Below, piece after piece: positions 16,296 to 49,775 of a stretch of DNA of 64,000 nucleotides. Numbering within the stretch: the first letter of the stretch is position 1; each line of letters starts with the position of its first letter. The notes beneath the pieces are model-generated. The model did not search any database, was not told the origin of the DNA, and saw only the letters and a program-made list of their open reading frames with translations. The stretch is taken from NCBI GenBank assembly GCA_037039925.1, contig JAXRKP010000010.1, forward strand, positions 550,940 to 614,939, written 5' to 3'. The position numbers and the translations under genes were made by a program. The stretch comes from Doris montereyensis (Eukaryota; Mollusca; Gastropoda; Nudibranchia; Dorididae).

Positions 16296-16876
16296 TATTA
16301 GTATTAAATACATTCAATTTTTATCCCAGATTTGAATTATTTCATGGCCTTTGATTATGCTGATCACTAATATTAGTGATATGATATATGATAATAAACA
16401 CTCATTTTAAACTAAATAAGAATTGGACATAAAGACAAGAAGATGATATAAAGTAACATTTTATTTTGTCCTATTCCAGTTAATACGTTCTGTCATTCCT
16501 GTTTCTTCACACTCTCTTTTTTCTCAGAATTAGTATTACTACATGTTTTACATGTTACAAATTTCTGTAATCCCTCTTTTCCTTTTTCTATTTCTTAACA
16601 TTATTATCATGTCAATAAGCTGTAATTAATAAACTCAAAATTTGATGATAACGTGGTAGAAAATGTATTTGCTGTCCTTTAAAAATAAAATAAAAATCAT
16701 ATTCCATGTCTCCTCAGTTGTTTCTTGGTGGTTATTTTGATAATTTTTTAAAATCGTTTTTCTACTCTTAGATTTGCTTAGCAGATTTAGGAAATATTAC
16801 TTGAACTGTTATAACACATAATATGGCTTTATCATCTCCATAACCTTAATTCATAGACACACATACACGCACATTC

Positions 16877-17015
16877 ATGGGTGGTTGCGGGTGCTACTGG
16901 TAGGTCCTATTTCCCAATTTCTTTTCCTTCACTCTTTTTAATGTCTTTTTTCTTGCTGTATCATTTTCACTTGCCCTGAGGTTACTGCTTGTGGTGGTAT
17001 GGGTAAATTTCAAAC
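16877..17015 (+). repeat. Dispersed repeat C, plus copy
   Basis: Starts GGGTGGTTGCGGGTGCTACT, continues GGTAGGTCCTATTT and a pyrimidine-rich middle, and ends GGGTAAATTTCAAACAAAC. Diverged from the copies at 43.2-43.9 kb but colinear with them. Confidence 0.8.
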
Positions 17016-17474
17016 AAACACAAATATACACACGACAAGTACAATACACCTGTCTGTTTACTAGCAATGTTAGGCATATGAAATGAATTCCTTAAAACAA
17101 AACAAAACTTTTACAGGGTGGGATTGTTGGTAGCAGAACATATTATGTTAGGATTGAGATATAGTAGGCAGAAGAAGGTGCAGTCATGGCCCATCAATAA
17201 ATAATAAATTGATCATGCACTGGTTCCGTAGAAGACATTACAACAGGCCATAATAAGTCAATTTGAGTTTATTGATTAATTCATCACATAGATGATAATG
17301 CAAAGGACAAGAAGGCATAAGCCATGGTAGTCCATAAATTGATTATGTTGACTGATGATTGCAACCTCGTACAAAGCATTGAACTAAAGCAAATAAGAAC
17401 ACATAGAGAAGCAGTATGATAGCTGCCATCTTTGTTCATCGTTTAGAACCAGAGGTCGAGGTTGCCACGGGATG

Positions 17475-17482
17475 TGACGTCA
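17475..17482. promoter_or_regulatory. Perfect CRE palindrome TGACGTCA
   Basis: An exact 8-bp cyclic-AMP-response-element palindrome in the space upstream of RhoBTB and DBNL. One such site could occur by chance; its position between divergent genes is the only support for function. Confidence 0.3.
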
Positions 17483-18369
17483 AACTTTTGAGCCCTATTC
17501 AGGCACATCACTTTATTTTCACTGGTTAGTAAAATTCAGTAATAAGTAAACATATCATATCTCAAACCAGCTTTAGATATCAAGAATGAAGAGAAACATG
17601 AAATAGAAATGACAGACCTAATAGATAGAAAATGGGACAGGACATAGAAGTTTTCAGACTGCCCACCATTCATCAGCGGCAAGGAAACAAAGAAACACTA
17701 AATAGTGAAGGAACTGATCATGCTGAGAGATGGCCATTTGTGCAAAGACCCATCTCACAATTTCCATCAACAGAGCAAGCCTCATAACAACAAGAAACAA
17801 AATATTTAAAAAAGAAGAAAATAAGACAAAATTAGATCTAGATTTAGTCATAAGATAGACAACGAGAGAGGAGGGATGGAGAAGAGGGAGGGAGAGAGAG
17901 AGAGAGGGGGGGAGAGAAAGAACATCTTCAAAAGGAGAGATTAAGAGAATGACAGAAGAGGGAAGAGGATAGAGACAGTGAATAGATCTGAGAGAAAAAA
18001 TAAAAGCAAAAGAATGAGAAGTCTCGAACTGAGTCAGATTGGTGGAAAGAACCGACACTAGTCACGAAAACACTGCAACAAATAGTAGCAACTCATCTCT
18101 TTTTTAACCGCAACTTCTTTTTCAGTTATGTCCATTGGATGTGCCAAACTATGGAAATAATTATTTTATTCATAGATAGATCTATTTTTTTAAAGACATT
18201 TCAATAACTTAAAAAAAAGTATTTTCTTTTTTATAATTCAGGGGTGGGGGGGGGAGATACTCTTTTTGCTAGTTTAATCAAGCAGAATTGCATGTAGAAT
18301 TTCTCCCTCAGAATCAAAAGTAAAAATAAACAAAATCGAACATCTAAAAAAAACAACAACAAATATCTT

Positions 18370-18640
18370 AAGTGCTAGATTTATATCTAGATCTAGATCT
18401 AATGGCTTCAATAATTTAAATCCCTATTAGCTACTCACTAGAAAATCTAGATCTAGATCTAGATTTCTCTAGATCTAATCTAGATCTAGATCTAGCTCAA
18501 GCTCTAGATTCTAGATCTGGATCTAGATGTAGATCTAGCTGGATCTGTAGAAAAATCATCTAATCTAGATCTAACATCAATAGATTATGATATATAGCTA
18601 GATATAGATGGTTTATAATGATTTCATCCATGTATCTGAA
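18370..18640. repeat. TCTAGATC-rich simple repeat block upstream of DBNL
   Basis: Dense, irregular runs of AGATCTAGATCT and CTAGATCTAG words. They are self-complementary, so the block is made of overlapping palindromes. It ends about 430 bases before the DBNL start codon. Confidence 0.85.
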
Positions 18641-19069
18641 TCTAGATAATAATAATGCATTATTCATTATTTATCATTAGGCTAAATTCATTTCATTAAA
18701 TTTATTTTAAGTCTGAAGTGAATCACTGATTCAATCAAGGCGAAATAAGTTATTCTTCAAAGCAAACAAAGCTTAGAATAAATTAAGATACTGTTTATGA
18801 ATATTACTTTTCAACTCTATGCGTCAAAATAATGCAATCTGTATCATTTATACCGATTAATTATGTTCCTTGAACTCATCGACGGTGATTTAAAAGAAGT
18901 GCTCCGAAACGTAAACAAGACTCGAGACTCGAGATTCTTTGCATAATTTTGTGTGTACACACGTTTCGATGACGACACAATTTTGGTGTATCTGTCCTGT
19001 CCTGCCAAAGTTTTTAATATTTCCGGGTGCAGGGCAGTGTTAGGTATCCGCATCAGCCTCTGTCTCATA

Positions 19070-40485
<21,416 letters not shown>

Positions 40486-41041
40486 TTATCCAGTGCATTG
40501 CCTGAGTTATATTTATAGTATGAGCATGGGGTCACATATTGTAATACCATTGGTTGTATGAGCGATTCTACAGAGAATTTTTTTTTAAACTCAAAAGCTT
40601 TTTTCAGTTTTACATAATTGTCCATTGCTCCATTCCAATCAACGCATATATAGGCATTTTAACATTTAATTACATAGTCTCAATATGTATTCATTATAAT
40701 TATTATGGTTTTCTGAGAGTTTTTTTAACATTGGACGTTGTTCTGTTCAGCTTTCTTGTAAATGTTCCCCATTGATTTGCAGCTCCTTTTTCTTCTTTTT
40801 TTAAAGGGCAGCAAGAAGGGAAGAGGTGTAAGAATTTGGGCAGAGGGGGCAAGGGGAGGGATTATGTTTGAAAAGGGAAAGAGGTTGTCTTTTTTTGTTG
40901 TCAATGTAAAGATTTTATTTTATTTTATTTGAGTCGCTGGACAAGGCAAAGTGTAAACTGCTGATTATGTCAGTAAATTTTTAGGGTCTAATGTCATGCA
41001 TTTGTTAGAAGAAAAAGCGTTACATATTTCCCCATGGTGAT

Positions 41042-41047
41042 AATAAA
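41042..41047 (+). terminator. Candidate DBNL polyadenylation signal AATAAA
   Basis: The first canonical hexamer I noticed after the DBNL stop codon, about 560 bases downstream; it would give a 3' untranslated region of ordinary length. Confidence 0.4.
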
Positions 41048-43180
41048 GCGGTGCTAGTTGCTAGTCTTGTGGTGACAGTTAAACCTACCACAAGGTAAGG
41101 CAATTAATGCACGCTCCCATCCAGATTTATACCACCCATAGAGTATAATTTTCCACCACAGTGTAAGTGTTAGCATAAGTTATATGATGAGACAGCAGAT
41201 TGTTACATTTAATAAATAAAGATTATGATAAACATTTTAATGTAAATCCTCAACTTGGGTCTTTTTTTTATGAATTAAGAGCCAGTAAACCATGGTTTAA
41301 TGTACAACACTATTACCCGTATTCAGTTTTACAAGATTTTATTTTTTTAATTTACGCAATCACAGGGTCATTTCAACATCAGCCTAAAAGTCATTCGAAC
41401 ATTCAATTCAAAAGTGTGACACATACATATGTATAATCAATGAGGTCTTCCATTTATTAGCAATGTTAGTATTATACCTAAATCATTAATTGATTTCTTT
41501 TTAGATGTATTCGAGTGTGCGGATACTTCAGTGACAAATGAGACTTTCTTTCGGGTACAAGTTTCACATTGTGTTGATATTTATTTTGGTTAATACAGTC
41601 AAATCCATCAGAGTGCCTCTCTCATTCTGATTCTTAACCCATAATGTAGCTTACTGCGTTTCTTTGAATGACAAACATTATATATATATATATATGGACC
41701 AACTGTTCAAAGGTGATGAATGTGCAAGGAATTTTTCTTTAGAATGAATTTTAAAGCAATCGGCTGGGACATACTCTCTTATATAACTTTGTATGAGACA
41801 ACAAAATCAGGCACATAATCAATTCTACAGGCTATGAAGAACTCACAATTTTAATATTGTGTCTGTGTGTGTCTCCTGTATCTCGAATCACTCGATCAAG
41901 CAAAGTTCAATAGCTTTACATCACATTTGGCGTCATAGCAGGCTGCATGATGGTTGATTAATAATTATAAAGGCAATTATCAAGAAATTTCTTCTGGCCC
42001 AATGATTAAAGTCTTTTTCAAAACATCAATCTCACAATACATTTATGTACATGTACCATCTTTGCTTAAAAGTGTTGGGTCGCAGTCATAGAAGGAATTA
42101 GCAGGATTTGAAAATGTTCAAATTCTTAGAAAATACAAAACTGATAACCATTGCTTTAGTAATTTAACTAAAGAGCCTTGCCTTACCATCAGTTCAAAAC
42201 TTAACTGGAATAAGTTCAGATGTTTTCTTTTTCATTTGAGATTTTTTATGCGACTTTGTTTTCAGAAGAAAGCAGTGCTTATGGGTTATTTAATATCACT
42301 TTTATAATTTGTGGTTCTTAGAGAAAGGAACAAGCTCACTGATGCTCATAAAAACTAAACTGTTTTCATTGACTGTTTATCCATTCTCTCCCAAGATGTC
42401 AAATGTTTCAAATGATGCATATTATTTTTCTATGAATAAAGCATGTAAAAAAAATATTCATCTTAATAGTTTTAATTTTTTATCTGTATGGATGGAGCTT
42501 GAGCGTGTTATCTGTGATGTAAATAATCAAAGATATTACTGAGCTACAAATTCTCTTAGCATGAGTTGGCAATTTAACAAATTTCCATTCCTTAGCAAGA
42601 AAAACAAGTAGAAGCTACTTCATGTATGTCAACATCGTTTTATCTTACGAGTGATATTCTGCTGAGGCTGCAAACGCAGTGGCTTAACATTCCCATATTT
42701 TCCACTTGCGATTTTGGGAGAGTAGAAATTGATTTGATTCTACAATTAGAGTGCCTCTTAATTCATTTGCTATTCGAGACCGAGGTGTGACCTATGGTGC
42801 CACATTTCAAAGTGGAGTCACTAGTGTGTTGGTTGGCCTTACAACCTTTGTAACTCTAGAAGGAACACTACAAAAACAAAACAAAACTTTCTCTAAACTT
42901 AAGCCTACAATTGGGATGTTCTCACAACCATGTGTAATTTGTGTCAAAGAATTCAAATATTAAGTAAAAAATAACAGTTGAGGCCAAATGTCACGACCTT
43001 TAATTGTGTCGTTTATAGATCTTGTGATGCTGAGAGGATGTAGTGAGTGAACATTGGGAATGGCTTTTACTGCTGCGCTGAATTCCAAATCATCAAGAAT
43101 CGGCTGCGACAGTAAGGGGCAGGGAAGTGGATTGGTGCCACTGCAATGTCGACTTGAGATTATATGGGGCTCCAATTCGC

Positions 43181-43898
43181 AGGCAGTTGGTGATCGCTTC
43201 TGGTAGGTCCTACTTTTCTTTTCACCCTTTCACATGTCTCTCATCTTGCGGTTTCCTCTGAATTCACCCTGAAATCGCTGCAATGGTGGACAGGGTTGAT
43301 TTCAATGAAACAAAACAAACCAATGAAACCCACCAATTCTGTAAGTTGGGGTGACTGGTTGTGAATCCACTGTGTTTACACTACAGCCTTGTATCGACAT
43401 ATTGTTTTTCTGGTCCTGATTTGTCCCTTGGAACTAATCAATATGTGAATTCTCATACATCGACATGATGCTTCTGTCTATTCTCATATGGAACTGCTGA
43501 TAAGTTCTACTTCTTTCCGCTCACTCTTTCACTTTCACCTTGCTGTTTCCTTTCAATTCACTTTGAGATTACTGCATATGTGGACAGGGTAAATGTCTTT
43601 ATTTTTTTTTAAAAGGCAATCACAATATCTCTAATGTCTCTACTCTTACATCAACATATTTACCCTGTCCACCATATGCGGTGATCTCAGAGTGAAAGAA
43701 GAGGAAACAGCAAATTTAAAGATAAGTAAAAGAAGGAAAAGAAAGAAGTAGAACCAGCAGCAACCGCCCACCTGAAAAGTGAGAAAGAATCATGAAATCA
43801 ACCTTCTATTTATCTTTCATTTTGCTGTTTCCTCTTAATTCACCCTGAGATCACCGCATATGGTGGACGAGGTAAATTTCAATGAAAGAAACAATCGC
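43181..43898. repeat. Cluster of four family C repeats
   Basis: Copies at about 43181-43320 (+), 43497-43600 (+), 43655-43772 (-) and 43803-43898 (+). Shared core words are GGTAGGTCCTAC, TTGCTGTTTCCT, AATTCACCCTGAGATCACCG and GGTGGACAGGGTAAAT. A further fragment, CAGTGATCTCAGAGTGAGTT, is at 44455-44475. The elements have no recognisable coding capacity, tRNA-like boxes or tail. Confidence 0.85.
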
Positions 43899-44010
43899 AC
43901 CGTTCAGTCTTTGAGAAATTGTAAAGTAAGCAATGTAGATTTGTGTTAGTACGTCTTGTGGCAGGTATAGACAACTCTTTAAATAGAGCGTACCATGAAT
44001 ATATGTGATG

Positions 44011-44265
44011 TAGGTAGCCGAGTGGTTAGGCTACTGGACTTGGGATCATGAGGTCCTGGGTTCAAATCCTGGCAAAGCGTGTTCTGATGTTGTGTTTCTT
44101 GGGAAAGACAGTCAACTGTCAACACGCATTTTCCCACTCGGCCCAGGTGCAAACATCCAGGAAGTGATTATTATCACCTGGTCTGCTTTATCCTACAGAA
44201 ATCAGGATAACCTCCGGTTTTATGGGCCATAATCGGCCTTCAAGGAACTTTTCCCTTACTTTACT
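44011..44265 (+). repeat. tRNA-derived SINE, family A, well-preserved copy with TSDs
   Basis: The head is tRNA-like: box A region TAGCCGAGTGGTTAGGC, box B GGTTCAAATCC at 44059-44069. The body contains TTTCTTGGGAAAGACAGTCA, CACTCGGCCCAGGTGCAAAC and TGATTATTATCACCTGG, and the 3' end is TTCAAGGAACTTTTCCCTTA. The 11-base word ATGAATATATG flanks it at 43995-44005 and 44266-44276, the expected target-site duplication. SINEs of this type are transcribed by RNA polymerase III and mobilised by a LINE. It is a repeat, not a functional tRNA gene. Confidence 0.92.
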
Positions 44266-44645
44266 ATGAATATATGGACAATCAGTGGGACCATCTTAAT
44301 CTAAGTGAAAGTCAGTGGTGTAACTATAAGAGAACAAAAGGGAGAGAGTCAAATTATCACAGGGGAAAAATGTTTGTTTACAATCTCTTTAGTATTGCAT
44401 TTGCAGTCAAATCCTAAATTTCGGGAAAATTGTATTTCCCCCTTCCACCATACGCAGTGATCTCAGAGTGAGTTATGAGGTCACCGTCAAATGAAAGAGG
44501 GGATTGGGATCAAATGTGAGAACACTTCTTCTATTTGATCTTCATTTATCTTGAAGACGCTGCAAACTCCTGCGACCAGCCATCTCACCTTCCCCCACCC
44601 ATTGCATACAGTTTGGAATAGCTGACCTTCAAACGACATGAGACT

Positions 44646-44952
44646 TTGATTTGATTTTACCCACATCCACAAATGAAGTGATCCTGGGGGGTTTTGATAG
44701 GACTTTTAATTTTGTCCGGACTGCCCTGGGATCTTGAACTTTAATGTGCACCAAGTATTGTGATCCCAGGATCCCCTTGTTATCGGCTGTCTTCGATGGG
44801 ATTAAGTGTAGATCCACCTTCCTGAACAGGGGAGGGGGATGTTTAATTTTTTTTTAAATCGAGAAAACTTTTGAACGTGCCAGGCTTTGAACCCATGACC
44901 TTTTGGTTGAGAGGTAGACACCCTGCCTCTGGATTACTGAGTCCCCCTACAT
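44646..44952 (-). repeat. tRNA-derived SINE, family B
   Basis: In its own sense it begins GGGGGACTCAGTAATCCAGA, with box-B region GGTCATGGGTTCAAAGCC, a body with TCCCATCGAAGACAGCCGAT, and a tail GTGGATGTGGGTAAAATCAA. Full-length but diverged from the copy at 61612-61912. Confidence 0.85.
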
Positions 44953-46175
44953 GAGATAAAACCTTTGCTTTGTTAGTGAGATTATTTTTACCACTTGCAT
45001 ACTATACTCCAGAACCCTAAGAGTGGAACATGTAAACATTACAGAGGGATGAATACAATTACGCTTTCTTTTGTGACAATACATGTACATGTATTATTAT
45101 GTCAACAAGTGATACCTCCAAAGGATAAGTTGAGACTGATACGTTGACATAAATTAGTCATGGTCGTGTGCTATTTTTAAACATTATAACATTCGAATGG
45201 GAGGCAAAGGGAAGAGCTACAAGAAATAAATGAAAACAATAAATGTTTGCATTGAATTTTTTTTACATTTGTTTAGTTTTTTTAATTATTTATTTATTTG
45301 AAAATTCTAGAAATTTGTTTCACAAACAATAAATCAAATAGTATAACATAAACAAAAACAATATCACATGAATGGCAAGTTTTCAAGATCACTATGAGAA
45401 TAATCCTGATGATGGAGTATTGTAACCGTGATTGGCTCCCATTTGGAAATCAACTGAATTTAAAAAGACTCCAAAGGTGAGACTGAGAGTAGAGTTTCTC
45501 TTACTGTTACTATCATTGATCATCATCATTGCATTCACTCATTAACATTATCATCATCATTGTTATTATCAATATCATTGCATTTTTTAAATTATTACAA
45601 TATATTATTATAATTATCATTATTATTATTTGATTTGTTGTTTAACTGTTCTTAATACTATGCTAATGATGTGTCTGCTTGTACTCATCATGATAGTATT
45701 GATGCTCATGATGATGATGATGACACTATTGACATTGACAATGGACAGTGATGAGAGAGATTAGGAATTACCCAAACAAATATCTAGCATTGTGAAGGAC
45801 ATGATTTTTGTTTTGAAAGAGGAAAATAAATAGGGTTTTTTTTGTCTGAAGACCTCTCAGATTAATATACCATACTGAATACATTTTTGTGCATACTGGA
45901 TAACTATAATTGCTCAATGCAAGATCCTGCTGGAGTAAAGGCCTTAAACTATATAATGAATATGCCTTGTATATATTTTGACACCACCAAAAAATTGCTT
46001 CCGTTTGATGAAAACATATATTCATCTATTTTATTCAAGTAAAACTTATTGAATGAAGTTATTTCCTGATAATCTATATACACGTCAAATTAAAGTGCAT
46101 TACAATAATCATGAAAATGTAGATAGATCAAACAATCACTGTGTAATTTATGTTTGGTTTGATTATTTCAGATAA

Positions 46176-48369
46176 TTGATACAATGGCAGACAGCAGATG
46201 ATGATAATATTCCACTGGCAAATTTAAGAAGAGACAGCGAAGATGACATTTCGTTGATTCAGCTACGAAAGAAACGTCGAGTGTCTGAAGATTTAGAGAG
46301 CAATATCATCAGTGATGATCAATCGTCTGATGAGTGTTACGATTCTGACAAAGACCCGGAGTTTAACGTTGGTGTTTGTGAGGTTAGACGTTATAAGCAA
46401 GAAGTGTGGTCTGCGCGTCCTGATTGTGAAATTCTCGTTTGCTTCGATCATTGCAATGAAGATATCTCATCTTGCAATCAACATGGGAAGACTGCTCAAA
46501 CACGAAAAAGCAAAAGGGAAACTATTATTAATGAACCTTCAGCGTCTGAAGAACAAGACCACACAGTGGTGCAATCAACTTCAGCTCTAACAAGTAGTGA
46601 CCCAGCAGATAAACAGCCAGAAGAATATGCAGTAGAAGGCAGTGCAAAAGAAGTATGTGCTAACAAGAGTCCTAAACAGAACAAACAAAAAAGGAAGCAA
46701 AGGCCAAAAGAAATAGAGGTGAGCAGTACACCAGTCCATCCACAAAAGAGACGGTCCCTGCCAAGGTACTGAAACCACGGTGCAATGGAAGCGCTAAATG
46801 CGGCAGAAAATGTGACACTATAACAGATGAATAGAGGAATGAAATATTCAATTCATACTGTGCCCTTGGAACCCTCCGATTACAAAGAGAGTATATTATA
46901 AGATACATTGAGACATCTAGTTGTCAAAAACGAAAATACAGTGTAGAAGAACAGTATCGAAGAGGCGTCACAAAAAGTATAGTCTTACCGTAAATGGATA
47001 ACAAATTCTGGTCTGTAAAAGTTCTTTCTCAACACACTCAGTGTTTCCGAGCAAGTAACACGGACTGCCTTCTCTAAAGTTATACCAACAGAAACATTAG
47101 AAGAAGAGATGAGAGGTGAGAGGAAAGCGACAGGGTTGATTGAAAGAGATGAAATAATTAAACAGGCAGAGACAGATTCCCCAGAGTTGAATCTCACTTT
47201 TGCAGATCAAATACAATGAGAGAATACCTACATTCTGACCTGACTAAACTAAAAATTGTACACAATGTTTTGTAATGAGTGGTCTCCAAGACCAACCCCA
47301 CCCTGCTTTAGAATACTATGAGAAGATTTTTGAAGAAATGAACCTTTCAATGCACAGACCGAAAAAAGACCAATGCTCTTTGTGTGCCACTGTGCATCAG
47401 GCAAAGAAGGACCAACAGCCCAATTTCATACAATACCAGTTGTCATCGCGATATGAAAAGCATATTGCGGAAAAACAAAAAGTAAGAGAGCTAAAGAACT
47501 TATCAAAGGAAAGGGCACTAAACCACCATAAGATAGTCAGATGCGCGACATTTGACGTACAAGTCATCTACCTACCAAAGTCCCTTGAAAATGCTTTAAA
47601 AAGAGGTTATCCAACTACAATCTAACATTTTATGACATGGTAAGCAAAGATTGCCAGTGTTTCACTTAGCATGAAGGTGTTAGCAAGCGGGGATCATCCG
47701 AAATTTCAACGGCTATCAACAGGGCTCTTCAGATCTATGATGATGATGGAGCTGAGGAAATTCACTTGTATAGCGACGGCTGTGCCGGACAAAACAAGAA
47801 CTCTATCATGCCAGCGATGATGCTCTATGCAGTAGCAAACAGCAAGAGCCTGCAAGAAATTTCACTCCGTTATTTTGAGTCATTTCATGGATAAAACGAA
47901 GGAGACAGTGTTCACAGCACAATCAGCACCGCCATGAAAAGAGCTGGGAATTTATGTATTCCATCACAACTTGTTCCTGTGTTTGCCTTGGCTCGCCGTA
48001 ACAATATAATTCACCAGTTACAATTTGATGACTTTGTGGATTTCAAAACATTGTCCCAGGATCTAAGAATTTTGAATTCGATAGGAACCAGAAGATGGGT
48101 TTGTTAACTGGAACGATATTATGGAACTCAAGGTCGATAGAAAGTATCCTAACACTATCTTTTACAAAACCAGCCATCTGGCAGCCAATTATTCAGAGAT
48201 ATCACTGAAACGACTTAAGGAAAATTATGTGTTACAAAAGCTCAACACAGAGCCAAACAAGATTCCCAAAGAGAAATACCAGGATCTTATTTCCCATTGT
48301 TCCGGGGAAATGCCTGTAATCAGAAATCAAGAACACGGGGACTTCTATTTCCACTTACCTCACTACTGA
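46176..48369 (+). pseudogene. Decayed transposase-like gene (SDGCAGQN family)
   Basis: Successive pieces in different frames with several stops match the order of a transposon-like protein family common in invertebrate genomes: an acidic N-terminus (46176-46772), a Cys-rich piece (CNGSAKCGRKCDTI) followed by RNEIFNSYCALGTLRLQREY, KFFLNTLSVSEQVTRTAFSK, RVESHFCRSNTMREYL, then MNLSMHRPKKDQCSLC (47275-47625), NYNLTFYDMVSKDC, EIHLYSDGCAGQNKNSIM, YFESFHG(stop)NEGDSVHSTIS, and a final piece with YPNTIFYKTSHLAANYSEIS (48121-48369). The SDGCAGQN and FxxGHxxNEGDSVHS motifs look like an RNase H-fold transposase core; I think this is the DUF7869-type family but cannot confirm. No single frame is intact, so it is a pseudogene; ordinary decay and sequencing indels may both contribute. 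Confidence 0.75.
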
Positions 48370-48601
48370 TTACGTTAAACCGTTCAATCCTATTACAACA
48401 AGCATATGTGCTTTATAATCTTGATATGAGACATTTAAATACGATTTGATATTGCATAATGTTTAATGGTATTGTCCAAGTCGGGCATAGTAATTTGTAT
48501 AACCTACCTCACATATTCGTCTTGAAATTGATTATTTTGATTATGTTTCGTTTTATTAAATTGGCGTCAATGTTCAACTGTTGTTAGTTTTGGTATCATG
48601 A

Positions 48602-48885
48602 TCTAGCGTAAGTAACATATTTCATGGCGCAAGTGACAGTGTTGCCTCGTGCTTTATTCACGTACTAGCGTAAGTTACATATTTGTCGATTTTTCATTTA
48701 ATTTGCAATTTATACAATATTGTACTTTATCAGCTTAAAATATAGCCTATACCTATAAACAATACAAACACGAACAACATATCTCTTGTTGTTCTCTCAT
48801 AATGTGTGTTTAACAAGTGCCAAAATCTTTAAACTCCTCTAGCTCAAAATGGGAAAAAAACGGTTTACGCTAGTACGTGATTTGG
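48602..48885. repeat. TAGCGTAAGT direct repeats and a 15-bp perfect inverted repeat
   Basis: CTAGCGTAAGTAACATATTT (about 48603) recurs as CTAGCGTAAGTTACATATTT (about 48665). CACGTACTAGCGTAA (48659-48673) is exactly reverse-complemented as TTACGCTAGTACGTG (48865-48879). The structure lies just beyond the decayed transposase gene and could be terminal sequence of that or of a small non-autonomous element. Confidence 0.75.
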
Positions 48886-49495
48886 GTGACGATATTTAAA
48901 TATATATTGCCATATTTTAGACTTTCCTTTTCATTTTGTTTATTTATTTGTTTGCATTTAATCTAACATAGAAAAAATCTAAATATGAAGATTGCTTCAA
49001 ATATATACAGTGGAACTTGCTTAAGTCTACACCTTAGGATCGATAAAAAGTTTTGTCATTAACCATATTCAGGGAATTTACTCAGCGAAAACACATAGCT
49101 GATGAGAAGACAACTATTATAACCGGGAATTTTCCTTTAAAAGAGCTGACTTCTTGCGGATTATGTACAATTATTTTAAAACATTTTTACAGTCTTTTCA
49201 TAGCTACGCTTTTGATTACTAATAGAGTGTACACATATCAAATACACTTTTTTTTTTAAAAGTGTAAAGGCACTTGAAAATACAGAGGTAAAACGAAGGG
49301 AGCATATTGTGCACACAATTATAAAATACATGTGTTGAGCTTTCTGAGGGTTATCCCATGAACAATTCAGGCCTTTCAGATCCACAATTAGCACCAATAT
49401 CTCATTGTCATAGTAACTTGTAGCTTTAGTTAAACCAATGTCCACTTGGGAAAGGTACTCATTCCTGCTCTCCAAATATCTGAACTATGTAAGTA

Positions 49496-49775
49496 ACAAG
49501 TCAAGCTCCTTCAAGGCCATTCGGGCCCATAGAGCCGCAGCTTATCTCAGTTTCTATAGCGTGAAGCAGAACAGGAGGGCACTAGTCTAACACAGATTTT
49601 TACTCCCAAGCTAGCGTTTGTAGCCATTTGCACCTGGGTCAAGTGGGGAAAAATATGTGTTAAGTGTGTCTTTCCCATGGAAAATAATGTCAGACCTAGC
49701 TTTGCCAGGATTCAAACCCAGGACCTCATGATCCCAAGTCCAGCAGCTTCATAACTCAGCTGTCGCTGCCACTGT
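49496..49775 (-). repeat. tRNA-derived SINE, family A, antisense copy
   Basis: Nearly full-length: CTCCTTCAAGGCCATTCGGG, CACCTGGGTCAAGTGGGGAA, and the reversed head ATTCAAACCCAGGACCTCAT (box B reversed near 49710). The GGTGATAATAATCACC piece of other copies is deleted. Confidence 0.88.

Larger units (their letters stand above)
12304..19069. other. Intergenic region between divergent RhoBTB and DBNL
   Basis: No coding exon is supported. It must contain the 5' untranslated exons and promoters of both genes. Contents seen: AT-rich sequence, (TAG)n and (ATT)n runs around 14040-14450, a dispersed repeat at 13390-13425 and again at 15905-16300, a family C repeat at 16877-17015, a TGACGTCA site at 17475-17482, a GA-rich tract at 17860-17990, and a TCTAGATC-rich block at 18370-18640. 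Confidence 0.7.

Noticed and set aside
17654..18058. 134-residue minus-strand open frame
   Set aside because: Runs through a GA-rich tract (17860-17990) and shows no domain or family resemblance.
44011..44090. Functional tRNA gene
   Set aside because: Box A and B are present but the sequence continues into the SINE body, has TSDs around the whole element and occurs as many copies.
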